From positions 6,926,501 to 6,990,500 of the forward strand of contig CAMRHE010000011.1 of the NCBI GenBank assembly GCA_947044405.1: a DNA stretch of 64,000 nt, given 5' to 3'. Below are positions 57,424 to 64,000 of this stretch, one piece after another; position 1 is the stretch's first letter, and each line of letters begins with the position of its first letter. The notes under the pieces are model-generated. The model was not told the origin of the DNA, did not search any database, and saw only the letters and a program-made list of their open reading frames with translations. The stretch comes from Leptodactylus fallax. Taxonomy: Eukaryota > Chordata > Amphibia > Anura > Leptodactylidae. Both the position numbers and the translations under genes were made by a program.

Positions 57424-58512
57424 ATGACTGAGCAAAGTGACATTGTGCCATCTGTTTCTAGTGATCCAGCAGTGCCCATGGCGAGCAGCCTACCATTCTC
57501 CATGCCATTTTACCCTGGCGCACCATGGCTGCCGCGCTACAAAGGGGAGGCGCATACCCTCAGGGACTTTCGTGAGAAGATGCTGTCTCTCTTCCAGTTC
57601 TATCCTCTGAATACAGAACAGCAGATACAGATCCTGCTGGGCCAGCTTGAGGGTGCTGCAGCTAGGGAGGTCAAATCCTGGCCTGCCTCTGACAAAAGAA
57701 CCCCTGGGCAAATTCTGGACAAACTCCAGGTGAACTTTGACGTGCGATCTGTCTCCGAGGTAAAGATGCGCTTCTTTTCCAGACGACAACTACCTGGTGA
57801 GACCCTGCGGGACTATGCTTTATCCCTCCAAGAGGCGTTCAGAGCTGTGGTGCAAGTGGATCCACGTGAGAATGTGGACTCTGATAAAATCTTGCTTGAC
57901 CGCTTCATAGAAGGGGCGGGTACCACATTGCTCCAGAGTCAGTTGCGAATGCTTGCTGCACAACATCCCAGCATCACGTTTGCTGACTTCAAGGCCCTTG
58001 CCATCCAGGTCTTGAGACAGGAGCAGCCCCAGCCGAGCCCAGTCATCTGTGCTCCCTCACCTGGACCCTCAACAAGCATTGCTCCAGTTGTCCTGCCACT
58101 ACCTCTGGGTACCTCACCTGCTGCCCAAACTGCGCAGACTACACCAGCAGACTCCAGAGATGACCTTCTGGCCCGAGTGGATCATCTGACCCGTGCCATG
58201 GAACAGATCACCATCCGTCTAGATCGTCTGACCCAGTCGTCTTCATCGTCCAGTGATCCTTTGCGAAGTCTCAACATCTCACCTGAGTCGCCACCCAGAC
58301 GTCCGTCTTCAGTGAAACCTCCGCAGAGTGAGAGGCCATACTGTACCTATTGCCATAGATATGGACACACCAGGCCTCAGTGTTTTCAGTTAAACGGGCC
58401 ACCCCTGAGGCAGCGGGCCGCCCCTCGGGAGGAAAGAAGAAGGGCCCAGGTGAATCTTCAGTGCCATTGTCACGCTTCGTCTCAGCCTGCCCACACATCA
58501 CAATCCGGGTGA
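57424..58512 (+). CDS. gag: Gypsy Gag polyprotein
   Basis: This 362-residue structural protein would form the cytoplasmic virus-like particle. The capsid-type retrotransposon gag region spans about residues 35-210 ('YKGEAHTLRDFREKMLSL', 'FYPLNTEQQIQILLGQLEG', 'RRQLPGETLRDYALSLQEAF'). A Pro/Ala/Ser-rich linker and a short coiled-coil-like segment (about 245-270) follow. One CCHC zinc knuckle, 'CTYCHRYGHTRPQC', lies at residues 307-320. The start is the first ATG after the leader. The last ~120 bases overlap pol in another frame. I see no lesion. Confidence 0.93.
   Translation: MTEQSDIVPSVSSDPAVPMASSLPFSMPFYPGAPWLPRYKGEAHTLRDFREKMLSLFQFYPLNTEQQIQILLGQLEGAAAREVKSWPASDKRTPGQILDKLQVNFDVRSVSEVKMRFFSRRQLPGETLRDYALSLQEAFRAVVQVDPRENVDSDKILLDRFIEGAGTTLLQSQLRMLAAQHPSITFADFKALAIQVLRQEQPQPSPVICAPSPGPSTSIAPVVLPLPLGTSPAAQTAQTTPADSRDDLLARVDHLTRAMEQITIRLDRLTQSSSSSSDPLRSLNISPESPPRRPSSVKPPQSERPYCTYCHRYGHTRPQCFQLNGPPLRQRAAPREERRRAQVNLQCHCHASSQPAHTSQSG
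58389..58395 (+). promoter_or_regulatory. Candidate -1 frameshift heptamer GTTAAAC
   Basis: In the gag frame the codons read G|TTA|AAC, which places the heptamer in the register needed for a -1 slip into pol. It lies at the start of the gag-pol overlap (58380-58512). GC-rich sequence follows within 10 bases ('cgggccacccctgaggcagc'), which could form the stimulatory structure. The same heptamer is known to work in some nidoviruses (established knowledge); use here is inferred. Confidence 0.6.
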
Positions 58513-61500
58513 ACGGCGTCCCTCTGACAGCGTTGGTGGACACTGGATCTCAGGTAACAACCCTGCGCAAGCAGGTGTTCCTTGAACATTGGGATTTAGG
58601 TGTGTTGAATAGAACACCTGACACATGGATAAATCTGTGTGCCAGCAATGGACAGCCCATACCACAGCAGGGTTATTGGGAACCCACTATCCAGATTGGG
58701 GACTTGAAACTGCCTAGACAGGGTGTAATTGTCACTGATGTAGAGGATGATAGGTTTGCAGTTGTAATATTAGGCATGAATGTTTTACGCCATTGCTTTG
58801 CAGAAGTGTTGGATGCCTTGCATGCCTCTCTCCTTACAGCTTCTCCCAGTGACCAGCAGACCATTCAGCAGGCCATTCGTGTACTCAATGTCCAGCACAA
58901 GTTCGCCAACAAACAAGGTGAAATTGGTCGAGTCCGGATCCAAGATACCCGTCCAGTAACCCTACAGCCTGGAACAGAAACTATGGTGTGGTGCCGTGCC
59001 CGTCCGGGCATAGAAAATCAGGACTACGAGGCCTTGCTACAACCCATACAGGTAGATGGCCAACCACTTGTCATGGCTGCCCGCAGCCTTGTCACAGTTT
59101 CCAATGGACGTGTTCCTGTCCGCTTAGTCAACTTGGGCGATGCTCCAGTGAACCTCCACAAGTTCCACTCTGTGGCCCTGCTACACCGGTTAGCACCAGA
59201 AGACATTCTCTCTGGTGATTCTACCGCCACACAGCATTCCACCCAAGCTGCTGAGAACATTCAGAATGGAGCCACGAAGTCCTGGTGGGATGAATTGAAC
59301 GTGGGAGACGCCAATACCCCTATAGAGCACATCAATGGGGTTCGCAATGTGGCCAAGCGTTACCAACAGGCATTCAGCAAACACCCATTGGACTTTGGTA
59401 AGACCACGACCATACAACATCGCATTCTGACTGGCGACCACCATCCAATCAAGGAGCATCACCGTCCAATACCACCAGCGATGTACCAACCGGTGAAAAA
59501 GTTGATCCAAGAGATGCGAGATGCTGATGTCATCCAGGAGAGTAACAGCCCCTGGGCAGCCCCGCTAGTCCTTGTCAAGAAGAAAGACGGAACCCTACGA
59601 TTTTGTGTGGACTATCGTAAACTCAACAACGTCACGCACAAAGACGCATACCCATTGCCGCGGATTGAGGAATCTCTAACGGCTTTGGGATCAGCTACCT
59701 GTTTCTCGACCCTGGACTTAACCAGTGGATACTGGCAAGTCCCTATGGCGCCTGAAGATCGTGAAAAGACTGCGTTTACGACCCCGATGGGACTCTTTGA
59801 ATTCAATAGTATGCCATTTGGGCTATGTAATGCCCCAGCCACATTCCAACGGCTTATGGAGAGGTGCCTCGGCCATGAGAATTTCCAGAGTGTGCTACTG
59901 TACCTGGACGATGTTATTGTATTCTCCCGGATATACCAAGAACACCTTCGTCACCTGTCCGAGGTATTCAAGGTACTTATACAGCACGGCCTAAAGTTGA
60001 AGCCCTCCAAGTGCTACCTGTTGAAACCCCAAGTTCACTACCTTGGGCATGTCGTGAGCGCACAAGGTGTCCAACCTGATCCTGAAAAGATCACTGCAGT
60101 CCAGAACTGGCGAAGACCAACTACCGTCAAAGAAGTCCGAAGCTTCCTTGGATTCGCAGGTTACTACCGGCGTTTCATACCACACTTCGCCCAAGTAGCC
60201 GAGCCTCTGAACGAGTTGTTGCGCGGTTGTCCCAGAGAAAACTACAACCGAAAGCTTCCGGTAGACTGGACAGCGCGTCAAGAGGAAGCCTTTCAAGCGC
60301 TTAAAGCACTTCTGACGCAACCACCAATTCTAGCCTATCCCGACTACAGTCAGCCATTCCGCTTGTACACAGATGCAAGTCACCAAGGTTTGGGTGCAGT
60401 GTTGTCCCAGGTTCAGGACAACAAAGAGCGAGTCATCGCCTACGCCAGCAGGAGTCTGAGAGGCGCGGAGAAGAACGACCAGAACTATAGTTCTTTCAAA
60501 CTCGAACTTCTGGCGCTTGTCTGGGCCGTGACAGAGAAGTTTAAAGACTACCTGGCTGCCACACCCTTTACCGTGTACACAGATAACAATCCGTTGGCGC
60601 ATCTGGACACTGCTCGACTGGGAGCCCTTGAAAAACGGTGGGCCTCAAGACTCGCGAATTACAAGTTCTCTGCCAAGTATCGCAGTGGCAAGTCCAACGC
60701 TAACGCTGATGCACTCTCAAGGTTGCCTGTGGGAGAAGAACCACCCCGAGAAGACATTTGGGAAGAGGTGGAGATGCCACCATTCTACAACAAGTTTGCC
60801 CAACAGGTTGCTATTGGTGTCCCTGTAGAAGGAGAATCTCTGGCGAAAACAGCTGCCGAATCCCTCCAGGAGCCATCTCTGTGGAAAACGTTCCAAGAAG
60901 AGAGCAGAGTTTTAGGAGAATTGTCAGATTTCCTGCTTACAGGAAGAATACCAACCCCTGTAAAGAGAGGTCTTCATGACGTGGAATTAAAACGCCTTTG
61001 GCGACAGAGGAAGCGCCTGTTTGTCCAACGAGGTCTTCTACTTAGAAACACTCTTGATCCTGTCACAGGTGAAAGGCTTCATCAGATCCTCGTACCAAGA
61101 AGAGACGCACAGATGATACTTGAGGCGTATCATGACAGATCCGGTCACTTCGGGGTACAAAAGACCGAAGCTACCATCCGTCGTCGCTTCTATTGGGTTG
61201 GGATGAGGAGTGACATTGAGAGTTGGTGCCGAGAGTGTCCCGCCTGTAGTATCACCAAGGAAGGTCGAAGAGATCAGAAGGCCCCTCTACATCCAATTAA
61301 GACTCAAAAGCCGTGTGAAATTGTTGCTCTGGACCATGTGAAGTTGGGTCCCACACGTTCCGGCTACAGCTACGCTCTGACAATGGTGGATCATTACTCC
61401 AAGTTCCTTGTCATCGTGCCTGTCAGAGATCTTACAGCAAGAACTACGGCTGAGACCTTCTACGCAGAGTTTGTCCGCCATTACGGTTGTCCTGAGCATA

Positions 61501-62447
61501 TCCTCACCGACCGTGGATCGGCGTTTGAATCCCAATTGTTCCGTGAGCTGTGTCAGTTCCAAGACTGCAAGAAGTTGCGAACCACAGCGTATCACCCTCA
61601 AGGGAATGGTATGTGCGAGAAGGCAAATCAAGTGATCATCGGCATGCTAAGAACAGCCGCAGTTACACCTGGTGTTGAGTGGCCTGAGCGTATCAAGGAC
61701 TTGGCCTATATTTACAACAACACACCCCAAACATCTACGGAATACGCACCATTTTATCTAATGTTTGGAAGACAAGGTCAACTTCCTTCAGACTTAACCC
61801 TTGGTGTGAAGGTTCCTGACACCATCAATCCACTACCCATAACAGACTGGGTTGTTGAACACCGCCGACGTATGGAGGAAGCTAAAGAGATAGTTGAAAC
61901 GCGCATGGATGAGGTTCGTAGGAGACAACAGGAGGATTACAACCATCGCGCCCATGCAGCGCCCCTGAAAGTTGGCGACCGTGTATGGTTAAGGAATAAC
62001 CATCGGAATGGGAAATTGGATCCATTCTGGGAGAAAGAACCATACAGTGTCATCTCCATACCATATCCTGAATCCGACGTGTATGAGATCTCTAAACCTG
62101 GGAGACAGCCCCAAGTAGTACACCGAAACCGTCTGAAGCTGTGCCTTAAAGAAGGACTACCCACAGAGGTGCCCCCAGCTGAGACAACGAGTACAGAGAT
62201 CTTGTCACCTTCTGAAGCGAAAGAGAGACCCCCAACGTTAACTGAGCTTATGTGGGCGCCTAAACTACTACCATTTAGCTGTTATCCACCAATTGCTCTA
62301 GTGCAAGAGAACCCTTCGACAGATGATTTAATTGATTTCAGTGACTCTGTTCCTGATTCAAATCTCGTTCCACTTAGGCGTTCTGAGCGTATCACAAAAG
62401 GCATACCTCCAACACGCTATAGTGATGCCATGGCTGTCCTTGGGTAA
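58395..62447 (+). CDS. pol: Gypsy Pol polyprotein (PR-RT-RNaseH-IN)
   Basis: The frame is open from 58380 to the TAA at 62445-62447 (1355 codons) and has no good start of its own, so expression through Gag-Pol frameshifting is likely. Residues counted from 58380: protease 'LVDTGSQ' (Asp 54); RT from about 380, with 'FCVDYRKLNNVT', 'STLDLTSGYWQV' and active site 'YLDDVIVFS' at 508; RNase H 'YTDASHQGLGAVL' (Asp 665), 'LELLALVWAV' and 'YTDNNPLAHL'; integrase HHCC zinc finger from His 918, catalytic Asp 985, Asp 1044 and Glu 1080 (35 residues apart); a C-terminal beta-barrel-like region ('LKVGDRVWLRN'). No chromodomain is recognised. All key residues are present. Confidence 0.94.
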   Translation, partial: RATPEAAGRPSGGKKKGPGESSVPLSRFVSACPHITIRVNGVPLTALVDTGSQVTTLRKQVFLEHWDLGVLNRTPDTWINLCASNGQPIPQQGYWEPTIQIGDLKLPRQGVIVTDVEDDRFAVVILGMNVLRHCFAEVLDALHASLLTASPSDQQTIQQAIRVLNVQHKFANKQGEIGRVRIQDTRPVTLQPGTETMVWCRARPGIENQDYEALLQPIQVDGQPLVMAARSLVTVSNGRVPVRLVNLGDAPVNLHKFHSVALLHRLAPEDILSGDSTATQHSTQAAENIQNGATKSWWDELNVGDANTPIEHINGVRNVAKRYQQAFSKHPLDFGKTTTIQHRILTGDHHPIKEHHRPIPPAMYQPVKKLIQEMRDADVIQESNSPWAAPLVLVKKKDGTLRFCVDYRKLNNVTHKDAYPLPRIEESLTALGSATCFSTLDLTSGYWQVPMAPEDREKTAFTTPMGLFEFNSMPFGLCNAPATFQRLMERCLGHENFQSVLLYLDDVIVFSRIYQEHLRHLSEVFKVLIQHGLKLKPSKCYLLKPQVHYLGHVVSAQGVQPDPEKITAVQNWRRPTTVKEVRSFLGFAGYYRRFIPHFAQVAEPLNELLRGCPRENYNRKLPVDWTARQEEAFQALKALLTQPPILAYPDYSQPFRLYTDASHQGLGAVLSQVQDNKERVIAYASRSLRGAEKNDQNYSSFKLELLALVWAVTEKFKDYLAATPFTVYTDNNPLAHLDTARLGALEKRWASRLANYKFSAKYRSGKSNANADALSRLPVGEEPPREDIWEEVEMPPFYNKFAQQVAIGVPVEGESLAKTAAESLQEPSLWKTFQEESRVLGELSDFLLTGRIPTPVKRGLHDVELKRLWRQRKRLFVQRGLLLRNTLDPVTGERLHQILVPRRDAQMILEAYHDRSGHFGVQKTEATIRRRFYWVGMRSDIESWCRECPACSITKEGRRDQKAPLHPIKTQKPCEIVALDHVKLGPTRSGYSYALTMVDHYSKFLVIVPVRDLTARTTAETFYAEFVRHYGCPEHILTDRGSAFESQLFRELCQFQDCKKLRTTAYHPQGNGMCEKANQVIIGMLRTAAVTPGVEWPERIKDLAYIYNNTPQTSTEYAPFYLMFGRQGQLPSDLTLGVKVPDTINPLPITDWVVEHRRRMEEAKEIVETRMDEVRRRQQEDYNHRAHAAPLKVGDRVWLRNNHRNGKLDPFWEKEPYSVISIPYPESDVYEISKPGRQPQVVHRNRLKLCLKEGLPTEVPPAETTSTEILSPSEAKERPPTLTELMWAPKLLPFSCYPPIALVQENPSTDDLIDFSDSVPDSNLVPLRRSERITKGIPPTRYSDAMAVLG

Positions 62448-62840
62448 AAGAGGTTAACTGTCTCTGCTCCTGTATATATGTTATTCCTGCTCTGATTACA
62501 TTAATGTTTTTCCTGTGTGTATATACAGTATATATATATAATATCTTGCCATGTAATATAGTATTTACACTTATATGCAACAATCCAAGCCATAGTGCCT
62601 GGCTCACCGAGCCAAGGAAGTTCTGTTACCCCATTGCGGTATGGACATTGGTGCTAGAGTGCCTACTCTTCCTTACAGAAAGGAATGTTTATTGTTTCTC
62701 AGAGAGACTCTCATGATAATGGACACTCACGAAATTTGTGCCAGAGAGCCTCTGGACCCATTTGCACTTTATTCGTATTTATTAACGTTATGTTACATTT
62801 CTCACCTTCACCCCAGCCCGTCGCCGAGGTCGGCTCAGTG
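62448..62840 (+). other. Gypsy 3' non-coding region
   Basis: About 390 bases between the pol stop and the polypurine tract. A TA-rich stretch near 62521-62541 and short frames without motifs are present. No env gene. Confidence 0.6.
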
Positions 62841-62854
62841 AAAGAGGGGGAGTA
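62841..62854 (+). other. Polypurine tract of the Gypsy element
   Basis: 'aaagagggggagta' immediately precedes the 3' LTR and would prime plus-strand DNA synthesis. Confidence 0.75.
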
Positions 62855-63912
62855 TGTGGCATCCCCGAGCTGGCTATGGCTGGGCTGAGGGTGATCTCTG
62901 TGCATTGTATTATTTCCTGTTGCTTCATAGCCTGTGTGACATAGCAGGGGGTCCTGAGTCTCACACAACACAGCGCCACCTAGTGAGCCTCACACATGCA
63001 TTACACCTCCCATAGGATTGAATAGTAACCAAATGTCCAATGGGAGGACATCGCCTGGGAAAAGGGGAGGAGTCAGCTGATCACTGGGTCCCCATGGTAA
63101 CACCCCTGCAGGAAGGTCCTGCGTGTGAGGAGTTAGAAGTGTGGAGTGTTAGGAGGAGGAGGTGAGGAGATAAGTGTGATGTCCTGTGAAGAAAGCAGTG
63201 AGTTTAGTGCAGGAATCTCAAGTCCTAGACAGGCCCAGGAAGGTTGGAGAGCTGACATGCTCCAGCTATTCAGAAGATCCTGTCCCCTGTCTGCCTAGCC
63301 ATCGCCCTGAAGGAAGTCAAGCATCATTATCTTGTCAGCATGAGACTGTGGAGAGAACATTCTGGAACACGTGCTCCATAGCAAGTATCACAGGATCCAG
63401 GGGCCAAGGCCAGACCTGTGGAATATCCTGCCACCCTGACTATTGCACCCCGAAACTCTGAGCTATCAGGACCACATAACGTGAGTGGGGAATATTATGT
63501 ACTAGTATCATGGTGGGCATCCTCCTATGAGCCAAATAGGAGCCCAGACGCACCTTAGGGCTGTAACACTGAAGTATAAAGGAACACCTTTCATCAAGTC
63601 TACCCTGCACCCCAGGACTTTGCTGTGTCACCAGGCGTACCCCGTTGTTTTGTATTGAAGAAACTGTTTAAGCATTTGTGCCTCCACACCCATGGAAGTA
63701 AAAGTTCAACTTTACAACCGTTTCTGTGTCTGACTCTGCACTGATGGAACAATCACCACCAACATTTGTGCAGCCCCCTCATCACCGGTACCAGTGGTGG
63801 TAACGTGGGACAGCACCAGCGCTGCGCCCTCGTGCCCAGAGACCGTGACAAGTCTGCGCTGTTTGCACCCCGCAATCCCAACTGCAGCGTTACCTTCCAT
63901 CTGGTCACCGCA
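62855..63912 (+). repeat. Gypsy 3' LTR
   Basis: It has the same start and end as the 5' LTR, and reads TATAAAGG at 63575-63582 where the 5' copy has the 6-base insert. An 'agtaaaagttc' phrase about 125 bases downstream might serve as a weak polyadenylation signal; no AATAAA is seen. Confidence 0.95.
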
Positions 63913-64000
63913 CAGGGACTGCTATGGGACCTAATACCGTGTGCAGGGACCGCTATGGGACCTAATACCGTGTGCTGGGGCCACTATATAACATAATATC
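63913..64000. repeat. Minisatellite array 3, right part
   Basis: The array continues in register after the Gypsy element ('ctgctatgggacctaatacc', then a 'ccactatataacataatat' variant) and runs off the window. Confidence 0.85.

Larger units (their letters stand above)
55596..63912 (+). mobile_element. Complete Ty3/Gypsy LTR retrotransposon, 8.3 kb
   Basis: Two LTRs (1064 and 1058 bp) with TGTGGC...ACCGCA ends flank a 6.2-kb internal region. A 4-bp duplication, cagg, lies at 55592-55595 and 63913-63916. In order: primer binding site, leader of about 740 bases, gag, pol (protease, RT, RNase H, integrase) and polypurine tract. There is no env. Gag and pol have no visible stop or frameshift other than the gag-pol frame change. 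LTRs appear identical apart from a 6-base indel. This is probably a recent and possibly active copy (inference). Confidence 0.96.
55050..64000. mobile_element. hAT-like non-autonomous element (right end outside window), hosting Gypsy
   Basis: The left end 'caggggtcggcaaccacc' is the type of terminus seen in hAT elements. GC-rich sequence with an imperfect palindrome around 55315-55350 and a 31-bp tandem array (from about 55500) follow. The array resumes at 63913 after the Gypsy insertion and runs off the window, so the right end and 8-bp duplication cannot be checked. No transposase is seen. It begins only 5 bases after the end of Tc1 element N. Confidence 0.6.

Noticed and set aside
62504..62716. 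A possible env-like gene after pol in the Gypsy element
   Set aside because: Only short overlapping frames without a signal peptide plus transmembrane arrangement are present, and the space before the polypurine tract is only about 390 bases.

Overview
The window is nuclear DNA of a vertebrate, most likely an anuran amphibian (inference). The grounds are the mix of element types: Tc1-like elements of many subfamilies, piggyBac and hAT elements, a DIRS retrotransposon, L1, L2, CR1 and Rex1/CR1-type LINEs, a Ty3/Gypsy element with an open gag and pol, and long fold-back repeats of the kind familiar from frog assemblies. I found no host protein-coding exon, rRNA, tRNA, CRISPR array or bacterial-style gene. 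Every long open reading frame belongs to a mobile element.

Layout. 1-2.04 kb: unassigned sequence and three dispersed repeats. 2.04-6.17 kb: two Tc1-like elements, the second split by a 1.02-kb solo LTR. 6.17-10.59 kb: a second solo-LTR-like unit split by a 2.9-kb piggyBac element with an intron-bearing transposase that carries one nonsense codon. 10.6-15.6 kb: Tc1 fragments, a 31-bp minisatellite and MITEs. 15.6-22.9 kb: a decayed minus-strand L1-type LINE broken by a 1.64-kb Tc1 element (16494-18130) and by a 2.7-kb hAT-like element (18676-21364) with an 8-bp target duplication. The hAT-like element carries its own minisatellite, into which a 317-bp LTR and an L2 LINE have inserted. 23.1-26.4 kb: two adjacent Tc1 elements, the first with a complete transposase ORF; their shared junction looks corrupted. 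26.4-32.4 kb: low complexity, fold-back MITEs and a second dead L1. 32.4-34.0 kb: a Tc1 relic. 34.0-42.0 kb: a DIRS tyrosine-recombinase retrotransposon with inverted terminal repeats and an internal complementary region, itself invaded by a Tc1 element, a dispersed repeat and a solo LTR. 42.0-49.1 kb: a Tc3-like relic, two L2 LINEs and largely unassigned sequence. 49.1-53.5 kb: a Tc1 element invaded by two LINEs, one a CR1 with an open RT frame. 53.55-55.04 kb: a Tc1 relic. 55.05-64 kb: a hAT-like element whose minisatellite is interrupted by a complete Gypsy element (55596-63912) with near-identical LTRs and a 4-bp target duplication.

The elements are layered by insertion, so relative ages can be read from who interrupts whom. 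The youngest and possibly functional pieces are the Gypsy element, the Tc1 transposase at 23517-24533, the Tc1 copy at 16494-18130 (one frameshift), the piggyBac copy (one stop) and the CR1 RT frame. Family names rest on motifs and on recall of family-typical sequence; no alignment or database search was run.
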